A DNA stretch of 64,000 nucleotides from Zopfochytrium polystomum (taxonomy: Eukaryota > Chytridiomycota > Chytridiomycetes > Chytridiales > Chytridiaceae), in NCBI GenBank assembly GCA_025765615.1, contig JAIVFJ010000117.1, forward strand, positions 141,401 through 205,400. The letters run 5' to 3'. Below the pieces are notes generated by a model that was given only the letters and a program-made list of their open reading frames with translations, did no database searches and had not been told where the DNA came from. Positions within the stretch are counted from its first letter, which is position 1. Each line of letters starts with the position of its first letter. Shown piece by piece: positions 48,515-60,479 of this stretch. Both the position numbers and the translations under genes were made by a program.

Positions 48515-49958
48515 AGAAGTGGGGGTGTGGGGGTGCAGTATCGCCGCAAAGCAACGTGTGCTTCTATCGTGCTTATCTCATCTGTGTTCTTCCCCTCTCT
48601 TTTTTTGACAGTTTTGTTTTTATTTACATGTAAGCTGCCGAGACAGTGCCCGTTAACCTTTGCAAGAGGAATCGGCGGCAGAAAATCACTATTCTCTGTT
48701 TGCGTTTTCGTAAATACCTCCCCATCTCGTTTCTTTTACCCTTTGTTGCCGCCAATACGATCCTTAAGACGCCTTTCCTTTTGCCTGGAATGGCTGTTTC
48801 TTACACACCGTTGAACCCGCTTTTCCCTTGCCGCCGGAGGAAGAAGGATTCGCAACTCTCCAGCCTTCGCAGCAAACCAAGTTAAACTCAACCGAAGGGT
48901 GGGAAAAAGCAACTGGCTGCAAGGATAAATAGCTACACACACAAAAATAGCTACACACTCACGCACATGAGACTACAGCCCCACTGCCATTTCCCCATGT
49001 CCAGAACCCCCAGAACCCTCATGGCGTATATCCAACGCACCTGATGCAGATCCTCCAGACCGTGAGAATGATAACCGACTACTCCTCCATTGTCGAAGGG
49101 CGTGACAACTCCATTGGGCGACGTGGACACCCAATTCCCGCCGAGGGACAACCACGACAAGATTATGACCCAGCCCGGAATAACCCCTGCCCACGGTTTC
49201 CTACTCAGAACACACACACACACACCCCCCATTTTTATGATTTGCGGTTGGGCAAAACAGTCTTTCAAGGCGGGAAAAAAAAAAAAAAAGTAAAAAAAAA
49301 ATTAACCATTGTCGGTCGCTGGACAGGTTGGGGTCGTCCCAAAGAAACTGACGAGATGCGTCAAGGATTTTCTGCCCGTGTGTGTCGGGCCGCTCGTTTT
49401 TTTTTTTTTTTTTTTTTTTTTTTTGTTCTTTTTTCACATATGAATAAATGTGGTTGATTGTTGAGAAGTTACATGGAGGATAATTTGAGCGATTGTAGAA
49501 GTGCTCTTGGCCCTTCTGCACATCCGTGATCCAAGGGTTGCTTCTTTTGCTGAGAGGTGACCACATTATCCGTTCATTTGTGGGCCGGAGGAGAAAGAAA
49601 TGATCCGCGTCGCCATTAGACTTGACAGTGCTTTTTCAAATCGTTGAGACCGGGGGCTTTTTGTCTGGAGGTTCCTTTTTCTGCCTGTAGGGCCCCATGT
49701 GCATTGACGAAAGATAGCTTCCAAACTGCAATTATAAATGGTGTCGTTTCCTTAGGAACAAATCATGAAAATTCTGCTTTTCAATTTTTCAATCATGAAA
49801 CGACTTTCACAGTCAAATCTATTTAAAAAAGAAAAGAAAAAAAACACCTGCTGGCGGTGCCAACCATCATTTCCCTCCCCTACGCCCATGAAGCGCACCG
49901 CTACCCACGAAAAAAGGCACCCAATCCCCCCAGCGCTCCCCCCCTCACCTTCCACGAA
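48515..49958. other. Intergenic region, no gene supported
   Basis: Contains a 26-bp T tract (49399-49424), an A-rich run (49275-49301) and a CA run. A minus-strand frame at 48951-49268 (PNGVVTPFDNGGVVGYHSHG) has protein-like composition but no recognised family and no supporting exons. Confidence 0.35.
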
Positions 49959-52317
49959 TCACGCCTCAACAACGCCAAACAGCCTGAGCTTCTCGTCGTC
50001 GGGGACTGCGAGCGCCGACGCGTCCGGGTCGAGGTTGTGGAGGCGACGGCGGCGGCGGACGAGGGCGGACAGGGCCTTGAGGAGGCGATGGGCGCGGCGG
50101 TCGCCGAGCGGCTGGAGATGGCAAAAGTTCATGGCGTAGGCGAAGGCAAAGTTCAGCTCTGGGTTCCACTGTGCAACAGGTTATCAAATTGGTGGTGTAA
50201 GGCGGATGGAATAGTGACGAGTACGATGGGCGAGGTTTAGTGCGCTGAAAAAGTTTTCAACTCGAAACAACGAAAAAAGAGGACGGTGACGAACGCAACT
50301 ATAAGTAGAAGGAAATCACTCACCACAATCATGCTTCCCCCAGCGCCGGCCCACCCGTACAAGACCTCGCCCTCCACAACGTGCTCAATGACGCCAAACC
50401 CGCCCTTTGTAAACGTCATATTCCGCTCAATGACAAGGTCGGGCAGCGGCTCGCCGACCTCCGTGACCGCGGCGAACGCGTCGGGGCCGAGGAGGCGCGG
50501 CGCGCCGGGGTCGAGCGCGTCGCCGCGGTTCGCCATAAGCGCCGCGAAGCGCGCGAGCGTCTTTGCGTTGGTAAGGCCCGCGTAGCTCGGGGCCTGGGAG
50601 CGCCAGACCTCGGGGCGGTTAAAGTTGTGCGGGAAGGGGAGAAGCTCGGGGAAGACGGGTCCGCTGCGGAGGACGGCGCGGGAAGAGGGAGAGTACGGGG
50701 CGGCGAACACTTTGAAGACGTGCCGCTCCAGCGGGGTCGTGCCGAGTAGACGTTGCAAGGGAGCCGGGAGCAGCGCGTGGAACGCCAATTGCGGGATGGA
50801 GAAGCCTTCGAGGATGGTAAGGCGCGGGAGCATGGCGTCGTAGAGCGCGTCGGGGAGGCCGTAGTAAAACTCGAATGGCCCCGCGGCGGCGGTGCTGGGA
50901 GCGTTGCCGGTGGCCGAGAGGATGGGAAGGATCTCACGGTCCATCAGGTCGCGCAGGGAAAAGTTCTGCGGGTGAGTGCGGCGAACGACCTCGTTGAGGT
51001 ACCAACCGCGCGTGACGGCGTGGTAGGCGCTGACAACGTTTCCGCCAAAGTTGTGCGGCTGTCCGGCGATCTTGGCTGCCAGCACGTCCAGGTCCAGCAC
51101 TTCTTCCAGCGTTGGGGCACGGTCGGGGTCCAGCATGGCGAGGCCGCCGCGGTGCATGAGGAGGTCTGAGATGGTCACGTTCTCCTTTCCGCCCTGCGCG
51201 AACTCTGGCCAGTAGCGGGCGACGGGTGCGTGGATGTCGAGATGACCTCTATCGTGCATGTAGGCAATAGCGATGGAGGTGACAGCCTTGGAGGAAGAAA
51301 AGACTTGCTGGATGGCTTGGCTGTCATAAGGAGTGGTGAACGTATAGTCTCTGTAGCCACCGTAGAGCTCTGCAACGAGCTTGCCGTCGACTTGGGGATG
51401 TTTTAGTGGCTGCCACTCTGGTCAAAACGAAAAAGCGCACGTACCGTAGGCCGCAAAGCCAGAGCCCAGCTCGTCACCCTGCTCGAAGCCCAGCTGGAAG
51501 ACTTGCTTCAAGTACACGTAATCGGGATGGACGTATCCTGAAAGGTGAAGCGCGGGGCAGCCGGTGTTGAAGAGCTTGGGCGGGTTTGTTGTTGTTGTTG
51601 TTGGGATGGTCGTTGTCAAAATTTTTTGGCTTTTGTTAGTGAAACGCGTTGGCATCCGTGCTGCGTCAGAGGACAAAGAGGACAAGCAGGCAAGCCTCCT
51701 CCTCCTTTCTCACCCTGCGCCCATCCATCCGCTCCTCACCTTGCACAAAGCCGGCGCCGCAGGGCCTACGCTGATGAAGTAGCTGGCGTTCATTGCGTGC
51801 GAGGGGGGAAGGAGGGGGGAAGAGGGCGCAAGTTGGTTGTTGGTTAGAGAGAGTGTGTGTGTGAACGTGCTACTGCGCCGCCGCGTGCACAAGCAAGGAC
51901 GTGGCACGACGAGAAAAGGGGGCTCGCTGCTCACTTTTTGAAGAGCATCGCACCCACGGAGGCGACGACAGAGCGCACCAGAAAGCGAGGCCAGGCGCCG
52001 CTCCTTTCGCGGCGATGGTGTTGGTGCCGGCTGGTGCTGCTGGCATTTGAAGTGGCGAGGGGTTGCGGGCAGGAGGCGGCATTAGCCGCAGCAGCAGCAG
52101 CTTTGGCCGGCGCATTGTTCTTTTTTCGGCGATGATGGCCCTTGCCGCCGTCCTTGGTGGCTGTTGGTGCCGTTGAGGTCGTCGCCGTCGTCGTTGTCGT
52201 CGTCGTCGATGTTGTTCTTGTCGCTGCTGCCGTTCCTGCGGACGCCTCGCGGTCCCGCTTGCCTGCCGCAGCGTTGGGGGGGGAGGGAGCGGCGGTGTTT
52301 GGCCGGCGGCGCGCCAT
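49959..52317 (-). CDS. Beta-lactamase-like serine hydrolase (class C/LACTB family), membrane-anchored
   Basis: Read as exons 52317-51935, 51765-51740, 51537-51445, 51417-50324 and 50168-49959, 601 residues. The last three are well supported: GYVHPDYVYLKQVFQLGFEQ, ELYGGYRDYTF, the SxxK nucleophile in VFSSSKAVTS (near residue 207), a LLMHRGGLA block, the YHAVTRGWYLNEVVRR tyrosine motif, and YGWAGAGGSMIV in place of the KTG/HxGAGG motif, then WNPELNFAFAYAMNF across the last intron. This order is that of fungal and mitochondrial LACTB-type esterases/peptidases of the penicillin-binding fold. The N-terminus is Thr/Ala-rich and basic with a short hydrophobic segment (FLVRSVVASVGAMLF), possibly an anchor. 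The first two exons, one of only 26 bp, are tentative. Substrate unknown. Confidence 0.75.
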
Positions 52318-53461
52318 TCAAACGCCTGCGATTTTTTTATTTTTTTATTTTTATTTTTTTTTTTTTTTGGCATGGTTATTATTTTCTTGCATGGTCGTGG
52401 AGAGTGGCGGAGAGAGAGGAGCGAGTGAGTGACGACATTTGTTGTTCTCACCACTATTATTTGTCAAAGGCTCTCTCGCATGGCTTGTGAGCCGATCCGA
52501 GCCACGCATCGGATCCCGCGGAACAGCTGGTTTTATCCGGAGACGTGAAACACACGCTCACACACACGTGCAACCCACGTGATTCCAGACAGACTAATCA
52601 AAGAGCGGTTGGGAAGAAAAAGCTTTCAGTGCATTGAAGCGTAAAGTAACTACTTTTGGAGTCTGGACAGTTTATGGGGCACATTTTCGTCCTTCTGCCA
52701 ACTTCTTTTTATATCTATTTTTTTTTTTCATTCACTTTTATCCTTGCTTGCTGGGACGTACTTTTTTTGTTTTTTTTTTCTTTCGGGCGGGAGGCTTCCC
52801 TTTAGCTTTTTTGGTTGTTTTGGTTTTATTTTCTTTTATTTTTTTCAGCGGGCCGAATCGCGCTTCCATCCGTGTACAAATATTTGCGATTTCACCGGGC
52901 TCCAGCAGTGCACGCAGAATAACAAAGCAAGGAACAAGCGGTCTCCTCCTAAGGAATTTCCCCGCCACCAGCGACGTGTGAAGAAATTGAAAGAGAGATC
53001 TTCTGGGGCAGAACAGCGGCGGCAGACAGGGATTCGCGCACGCCCGCAACTTGCCAAGACGCACCCTCATCCGCAAATTGCTTTTGGGGGGAGTCTTCTT
53101 CCTGCTGGCACTCATATCCGAGTCGGCAGACTGTGACGCAAGGCCTTATCATTGGATTTTTTTTTTTTGGTTTGTTAGTCCTTCAATTCTATCCTTTCTT
53201 GCGTTGTTCTTGTTTGGAAAGCCCACTTCCGTCGGTGACGAAACGTGTTTCCCTTTATCAGTCGACGACAGGTGGTGGTGTACAGGAACTGCAGGCGCAA
53301 CTGAAGCACCTTAATGCTCCATTTCGAACGTAGCCCGACACATTTTAGCGAGAATGAGAACACGGCTCACTCGCTTCAGGATTGAATTTGGTACGACTGA
53401 AGCTCCTCTCTCCAAATGCTTGCTCTATTGGTGCGTGCTGCTGCTCAGCTTTGTCAGTTCC
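52318..53461. other. Intergenic region, no gene supported
   Basis: The left part should hold the promoter of the serine hydrolase gene. T-rich tracts lie at 52337-52368, 52721-52730, 52762-52780 and 53156-53169. Short frames have no recognisable domain. Confidence 0.4.
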
Positions 53462-53661
53462 AGCACTGTCGCTTGCCAGAAGCTACTGGGCGTTTTGTTT
53501 CTGACAAATTATGTCAAGACTTTGCCGCAACTCCCTCCATCATATAAAAATCTGTTCATTTCACCACAATCGAAACCAAAACATCTACTCTTCTGCCCCA
53601 CCCAATGCCCCAAACCTCCCTCTTCAGCAAACACCTCCCCACCTCTTTCTCTACCTCAACA
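53462..53661 (+). repeat. LTR-C, 3' part
   Basis: The segment from cactgtcgcttgccagaagc through the TATA-like catataaaaat (53540-53550) to ctctacctcaaca matches the sequence just upstream of the ubiquitin start (19980-20084) and the LTR-C piece at 62845-62925. It is followed, after one base, by the start of another LTR-C. Confidence 0.6.
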
Positions 53662-53662
53662 C

Positions 53663-53738
53663 TGTGGGAGTTCATGCTTGCACTGGACGTCGTTCTGAAA
53701 GGACAATTTGTCAGAGAAAAATCAATAGAGAAAAAAAA
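53663..53738 (+). repeat. LTR-C, 5' part
   Basis: TGTGGGAGTTCATGCTTGC through caatagagaaaaaaaa matches 19845-19917 and 61257-61329, then diverges. It directly follows the end of another LTR-C, a head-to-tail LTR joint. Confidence 0.6.
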
Positions 53739-54040
53739 GTCGAACAACGAAGCTGCAACACACGTCGCAATCGCTCTCACCGAGTTAGCAGCAGCACTCA
53801 CACGTTATCAGCACTACTCCCATTGGGAGAGCGAATGGCCAGCGCCAGGGCAGGATCTGGTGAAGTTGCAGGCGACGAGATTGACTGCGAAATTGGAGTG
53901 ATGATCACAGACGATCTGATTGGGCGTGATTGACGACGGCGTCGTGATTGACGAGCAACCTGACACAAGAAAAACCTACTGGTACGATCCCTCCCCAGTG
54001 AGGACAGCAAGGTTGCTGAGCAGTCAGCTACTAGATCACA

Positions 54041-55930
54041 ATGACGGAGGAGTACGAAAATATTCCGGAGTTTGAGGAGTTGACAGATGTCTGGCCTGAC
54101 TTCAACCATCTACAATCAAACCAAGGTGATGAACTCACCAAAGCCAAGAGCAAAGTGAACGCATCAGATGCACAACATGCTTTCACAGTGAAGTTGAGAG
54201 GACCAAGTGAGGATGTTTGAGACCATGACAGTAACGCACCACAAACAACCCCCATTTCTTTGTTCCAGGCACCTACAGGGAAATGTGAGACAAGGTTACT
54301 ATTGGAGATAGAAAACCGCTCAAGATTGTTGCTGAGGGGAATGTTGTATTTGACTCAACAATTTTGTCTGGAAAAACGGTGGAAGTCACACTGCGGGGAG
54401 TACAATACTGCCCCAACATCACAGCCAACCTAGTTTCCCACACACCTCTCACCCTTGCTGGCCTTGAGTTGCATGGGAAGGGGGAACGCATTGTTTATTG
54501 GACAAAGAATGCCGAATTACTTGTTGGGAAGCTTGTTGGACGAAATCTGGAGATGCAGATAAAGGAGGCATGCTACACCTTCAAAGTCAACAAGCAAGGT
54601 TCTGTTGACAGCAGACATCCAACATCGCCAGCTGTGCCACGCATTGCATGATGCAGCAAAACGGCTTGCTGGAATGGTGGATGGATTTGAGCCCATTGCA
54701 CCAGAGTCAGATTTGCTATGTGATGTGTGTCAGCGCAAAAAGCTTACATGCCTAACATTTCAACGATCCAAGAACCCCAGAGCATGGCATCCACTTGACC
54801 TGGTCCACTTGGATTTCACACCAATCAAGGCAAAAGGTGTTGAAGGCGAGGAGATGGATCTAGTCCTAACAGACAACTTTTCTGATCTGAAGGTTGCCTT
54901 TGCCATGAAGGGCTGGTTGGGGGAGGAGATACTGTCCAATTTTATGCCATGGCTCCGATGGGCAGAGCGAACATGCGACTGGACACTGAAAGCTATTTGG
55001 TGCTACAATGCGAAAGAATTCTACCTGGGGCGGTTTGCTGACAAGATGAAGATATTGGAGTCAAACTGCAAGCTCCTATTGCTTATGAGCATGAGCAGAA
55101 TGGAAAAGCGGAAATTGCAAACAGGAATTTGTTGGACTGAGCACACTTGGCCCTGCTTGATGCTTGGATGGATAAGAAGTTGTGGCCTCAGGCACTAGCC
55201 ACTGCTGTTTACGTGAGTAATTGATTGCCTGTAAAGGGAGTCTCTCTCACACCCATTGAACTATTCACTCAAATCAAACCTGACTTGGCAAGCCTCCAGG
55301 TATTTGGAGCCTGGGGATGGGCTTGCTATCCTGCTGAGCATTTGACTGGCAAGAACAAGTTGAATGAGCAGAGTCGGGTTGTGCGCATGCTATCATATGC
55401 ACAAGGTGGAAAGGTGTACAATGTTCTGGACACTTCCACAAACGAAATATTTGTCACTTGGAATGTGCAGTTTGATGAGACTCTCACTGGTCACCTGAGT
55501 GATTCTACCTCAAAAGCTACTGTTTCCTCCCACTCACGCTCAAGCCAAAGGCATCATCACTCCAATACAGGATCTGATTTGGATGATGATGACATCCGTC
55601 TCACTGGTGAGGGGAGAGCACCAGCTGCAGACACAGACAGCAAGAGTACAAGTGAAAGTGACACAGACTCAGAAGCAGGGAAAATGCAGCAACAAGTCCA
55701 CAGTTAGGCTCGCCAGTGCGTGTGCCATCAACAGAACAGCCAAGCACCCCTGTGAGTCAGCCATCACCACCTTGCTCACCACCCTAGTGGAGTTGCTCAA
55801 TGAAGAGTACCCCACAGGCCCTAGGTTCAAGCCTTGACTGTCCAACATGGTGACAAACAGGCAGCAGTTCAACAAAGGAATGCCCAAAGGCAGTATGGCA
55901 TCTGCCAGTATCACAGAGACAGAGCTCAAT
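54041..55930 (+). pseudogene. Copia (LTR-C group) Gag-protease-integrase remnant
   Basis: Plus-strand pieces in order: MTEEYENIPEFEELTDVWPD (54041), a protease-to-preintegrase stretch (SGKTVEVTLRGVQYCPNITA, then LVSHTPLTLAGLELHGKGER), the zinc-binding region with LCHALHDAAK and CDVCQRKKLTC (54630-54760), integrase DLVLTDNFSDLKVAFAMKGW (54860-54920), and integrase C-terminal SLQVFGAWGWACYPAEHLTG to VQFDETL (55280-55500). Frames change at about 54280, 54620, 55130 and 55700. The protease active-site DSG is not visible, and reverse transcriptase is missing. Confidence 0.75.
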
Positions 55931-57917
55931 GTGAGAACTATGAGATCCTCTACATCTCTGAAGGCTCATCCCATAGTCTAGTGGATATGAGGGGAAAAGA
56001 CAAGTCATCAATGATGTGGAACTCCTGGTTCTAAGGGCCAGTACCCTGGTGTTGGTGTTAATACTACTCTTTATGTATGCTCTGAAAGCACAGATATACC
56101 AATCAATAAATGTCATGACTCATTGCTGACTCATGAGTGCCATAACAGCCATGGACAAACATACAGAGACAAGTCTCCACATGAATGAATCATGGGTGCC
56201 ATAGGCATGAGATGACTGGGTTAAGCCCTGGAGCGCCCATACAGGACGGAATGGTATCTGACATACCAACTTGATGTGGAAGATGAGACAGGCTTGACTT
56301 GAAGAGGGAAGAACCTGATGATGAAGTTGTGCTCAAAAGAGGGGTGCAATGACAGATTACTGTAAGTAACAAAGAAAGCTTGGCCCACTCTGCACTAGCC
56401 TCTCTAAGTTCTCATCTCGGTAGACCCAACCCAACTTGGTCTTCACACACTCTTGCTTTGGGAAGGGGGCACTCACACAGCTTGGCCTACTCTGCACTTG
56501 CCTGGGGGAATGCTACCTCTACTTGCTTGGTCTGGGGGCTCTGGCCAAAGAGGCTTCTAATCCACCCTGCTTGGCCTCCTCTGCACTTGCGAGGGGGATC
56601 TCCTACACCAAAAGAGGACTCCATCTTCCCTGCTTGGCCCACTCTGCACTTTGCCAGGGAAGGTCTCCTATCCACCATACACATGGTCTTTTGGGGAGGG
56701 ACTCACCTTACAACACCTGAAAGGAGATATGAGGGACGCAACTAGTCAAACAGGGGCTGCCCAGGGGGGAGTCTTATTGATTGTTTTGAGTTGAGAGTTA
56801 CTATTGAAGAGAAGAAGGGGGAGAGGGGCAGTATTTATGGGGATCAGAGAGAGAAAGAAAGAAGGAGGAAGAAAAAGAGGAAAAAGACAAAAGATAGTAA
56901 AAAGGAGAAAATGAAAGAAAAGAACAATTTGTAAGAATGAATCATCTTTCAGCCACACCCCCTTCCACCCAGTGTCTCTCCTGCCTCAAATTTGAGATGG
57001 GCTGAAATTGAGGGCTGGGAGGCCACATCAGTGCAGCGACAGAGGCTTGAAAGGTGGGAAAAAGGGAAAATAAGAGAAAATGAGTAAAAATAAGAAGAAA
57101 TAAGAAGAAATAAAGGGTGTGCCCCTTGTGCTTAGGCCCATTCAGCACTAGGAACACCGGATGCTCTTTTTGATGTGGGGCATCAGCACTGAGTTACTTT
57201 TGAAAGTAAGAATAAGTATTCAAACATAGGAATAGAGTGGTTGTTTGTGATTGATGGGGGGCCACTATAAGTAAAGGTAAAACCAATGAACTAGTCAAGG
57301 AAGAGCTTTTAAAGAGACCTCAACAGCTCAATGGCCCATGAGATTAGGAATCTCTAGAACCAACCAGGTAGGGGAAGGAAGAGAAAGGAAAGGGAAAGAA
57401 ACCTCACCCCTGCTTGGCATACAACACACTGGCCTGGGGAAATCATACCCCTACTAGCTTGGTCAGGTAGCACTGGCCTAAGAGGACTCCATCCCCAGCT
57501 TGGTCTGAGAGCACTGGCCTGGGGAGAAACACCAAAGAGGAAAGAAAAAGGATTGGTTGTTACCTCAGGTAGGATTTATTGAGAGAGAGTAGATAGATGT
57601 AGAACAAAAGAGGAGAGAGAGGGAGTATTTATAGGAAAAGGAAGCAGAGAAAGAAGAAAAGAAGGAAGAAAGAAAGAAAAGAGAAAAAGGGAAAAGACAT
57701 AACAAAAGGAGAAAGAAAGAACAATTTGGAAGAATGAATCGCTCTTTCAGCCACACCCTCCCTCCACCCTGTGTCTCTCCTGCCTCCAAATTTGGGGTGA
57801 ACATTATTTGAGGCTTTGAGGCCACAGTAGGGACAGTGGATTGAAAGGTGGGAAAATGAGAGAAAAAGGAAATGAGTAAATATAAGAATGAATAAGAGGG
57901 ATAAGGGGTGTGCCACT
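55931..57917. other. Repeat mosaic, no gene seen
   Basis: 56380-56745 repeats the ttggcctactctgcacttgc phrases of 8090-8530. 56930-57360 and 57720-57915 are related to each other and to 8580-8985 (gccacaccccc, ccagtgtctctcctgcctc). Purine-rich stretches at 56810-56920 and 57600-57720. No coding domain. Confidence 0.5.
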
Positions 57918-58328
57918 TGTAAACAGTCTACTCAGAGTGAGTAAGTGGAAGGAGTGAATGAAGTGGAGATGTGTGTTTGTGGGTGGCCCTTCTCCCCAAC
58001 TTGGAGAGAAAAGAGAAAAACTCTGTTTTGAATTATTGATACATGATGATGACATACACACTGTAATAGTTGCTAGGCAAGCGTGACTGGCACAGGGTAA
58101 AAACCTCTCCTATATTATCTGCTTGAGCAGAGGAGGAGGAAAACTGTTGACACTGGGTTTCCGTTCCACTTAATACTCTGAGTATTGTCATCAGTGCAAG
58201 CCAGCGCCCAGGTCTGCATTGGCAGTGGCTTGCTCTCCCATGGCATCGTGAGAACGATAACTGACAGTCACAACAGGTTCAGGTCTGTCTTGTGCCTCTT
58301 GCTGCTAACTAGGCAGGTCTGCCTAACA
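57918..58328 (-). repeat. LTR-B acting as 3' LTR of a copia element
   Basis: 411 bp, plus strand TGTAAACAGTCTACTCAGAG to GGTCTGCCTAACA. On the minus strand it is preceded directly by the purine tract GCAGGGGGG (58337-58329), the expected polypurine tract that primes second-strand cDNA, and by copia RNase H sequence, so it is a 3' LTR in minus orientation. Confidence 0.75.
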
Positions 58329-58337
58329 CCCCCCTGC

Positions 58338-59690
58338 ACGATGACCATGGGTGTAGCACCTGTTATGCAAAGAGTGCGTAAGCATCTGAGGCTTCGACCG
58401 AAAGGGTGTTTGAAAGGTCAGAGCAGGGTCAGAGGCCAAGTAGTGAGGTCAGTCGCTGGTGCTGAGATGTTAAGAGTGGTTTTGTGAGAATGTCTGTGAT
58501 CTGGTCGCTGGTTGGTACTTAGCATATAGTGATCTCAACAGTGGCTGCACCTTGCTGGAGAACATGAGCACGTATGTCAATGTGTTTGTGCGAGCATGTG
58601 TGAGAGGGTTGAGCACTAGTGCGATTGCAGATTGATTGTCCCCGAGGATTGGTAGTGGCTGCTGTGCAGGGAGTTGCAACTCTGATAATACGGCTAGGAG
58701 CCATTGTGCTTCTTGGAAGGCTTCAGAAAGTGAGTAGTATTCTGATTCTGTGGAGGATAGTGATACTTGTTGTTGTTTGCGTGAGATCCAAGACAGCACC
58801 ACCCTTGAGGAAGAAAACATATCCAATGCGCGATATGCGGTCTCCAGGTTCGCCCCCCATAGGATGCATCAGTGTATGCAGCTGGATCATGTTATGAATC
58901 ACCCTCTGGAAACCTGTGGAACCTTCTAGAACATTCCTTCATGGAACCTTGTGGAACCTTGTGGAACCTTCTGGAAAGTTCTTTGCTTTCCTGACTTGTC
59001 TTGTTGTCATTGGTATCATTGGTATCATTGTATTACTAATTGCTCTTTCTGGAACTTTCTTTGAGTCTTGACAAGGAAGACTCTCAAAAGGTATAAAAGG
59101 GGGATGGGGGACCTGTCCCATCCCTCAAGTGAATTATTGTTTCCAATACAATCATCACTCCTCTCAGTTCCTTGTCTGCCTTGCCCTGTCCTGCCATGTT
59201 CCTGACAGTTCAAGGGTGTCGTTTGTGAAGAGCTGTAGCGGCTTGTGGCTACACCTGTAGAATAATCCATAGTCCCAGGTGCCTCGGAGGTAAGGAAGCA
59301 GGTGGCGGAGTGCATTGCGATGGCACTGGCATGACTTCAGTTGGAACTGGGAAAGCACATCTGTTGCTAATGCGATATCTGGTCAAGTTTGTGTTGCGAG
59401 ATATTGAATTTTCATGAGTGTTGATCGATACCAGCTTGAGTTGCTCTTGCTGAGTTCAAATGACGTTTCGTCATGCACAAAGGTGATAGACATTGGAGTT
59501 GATGCGATATCCAGGTCATCCCACATTTTCTCTTCAGTGAGAATTGTCCTGGTGTATTCGTCTAGGCCCATCCAAATGCCTTTGGCGTTGTGCTTGAGGT
59601 GGATGCGAATCACTTGGCTGACCGTAGTTTCCTCAAGAGACATGCTGTACTCAGTGCAAAAAGCATCCTCAATTTTTGCAAAAATAAGTA
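58338..59690 (-). pseudogene. Copia (LTR-B group) reverse transcriptase/RNase H end, split by a solo LTR-A
   Basis: On the minus strand: EETTVSQVIRIHLKHNAKGI and LDIASTPMSIT (59640-59480), the connection KPLQLFTNDTLE (near 59230), then, beyond the LTR-A insertion, PAAYTDASYGG (58888-58858) and the RNase H core VLSWISRKQQQVSLSSTESE, YYSLSEAFQEAQWLLAVLSE, GDNQSAIALV (58800-58600). A frameshift at about 58830 and another near 58590 disable it. The right end is cut at about 59690 by the R1 fragment. Confidence 0.8.
58890..59207 (+). mobile_element. Solo LTR-A inserted in copia RNase H
   Basis: 318 bp from TGTTATGAATCACC to TTCCTGACA, with no internal element sequence on either side. The flanks GATCA / GTTCA are a 5-bp target duplication with one mismatch; removing the LTR and one copy restores the copia coding order seen at 14885-14905. 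TATA at 59092-59098, and AAGTGAATTAT at 59127-59137. Confidence 0.85.
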
Positions 59691-60276
59691 AAAATCATCA
59701 ATGAAGAAAGGAGAAAACCCCTATGATCTCATACCCTTTCATGAGGCCTTTCATCATGGTAGATTATGGAGCAGCTCTGTGTTAGCTCTGTGTACACGTG
59801 GACTCTATACTTCTACCCACTGAAGCACGTCATCCTAATCCATTTCCAAAAGTGAAGAGGGCAAGGCTTAGTCATTGTGCAGAACTAAACGTTTCTGCAT
59901 CATTCAGTCAGTGAATGCCAGCATGTATTGAACTTAGCACCTTTCTCAAAGGGATCGCTCTACACTGCTGAGTTAGAGGGCCTCTTGCCAGTAGTGCAGA
60001 GCAGCCTGACCCATTCAGCCAGTGACTTAGTGCGTAATAACATGAATAACATACATGGTCGCAGCTAAGAGACAGTCCAATTTCAGTTGTTTGGCTTATA
60101 GGAACAATAATAACCCATGAAAATAATAAGAAATGGGGTCCAGCTGTGTTACGTCACTTTCGTGAAACGTTGTTTGGTCGAGTCAAATTGATAATCCTCA
60201 CAAGTTATCAGTTAAAAAAAGCAGGGTATACTCTTTTTATTTCAGGTCGCAGGCTCAACAGCCTGTCGTCCTCACA
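59684..60276 (-). repeat. Element R1, copy 3 (truncated)
   Basis: It matches 18413-18992 almost base for base, including the tRNA-like module and the CGTCCTCACA end, and is followed by the same LTR-B stub (gtcagttccacccaaca). Together with the sequence to 61329 this is a direct duplicate of 18413-19911 rather than an independent insertion. Confidence 0.75.
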
Positions 60277-60479
60277 GTCAGTTCCACCCAACACCCCTTG
60301 TGCTTAAGCCCATTCAGCACAAGGAACACAGGATGCTCTTTTATAGTGATAAACACAAGAGCCTGTGAGGGATATGATGAATGGCAATAAAGATAAAATA
60401 AATATAGGGGGCCAATATAATGACATAGTTACAACTGGGGAAGAGCTTTTAGGGAGACCCCAGCTAAGACCATGATCCA

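Noticed and set aside
47799..48554. 251-codon minus-strand Arg/Pro/Ala-rich frame
   Set aside because: Antisense of the GC-rich second exon of the glycosidase gene; composition only.
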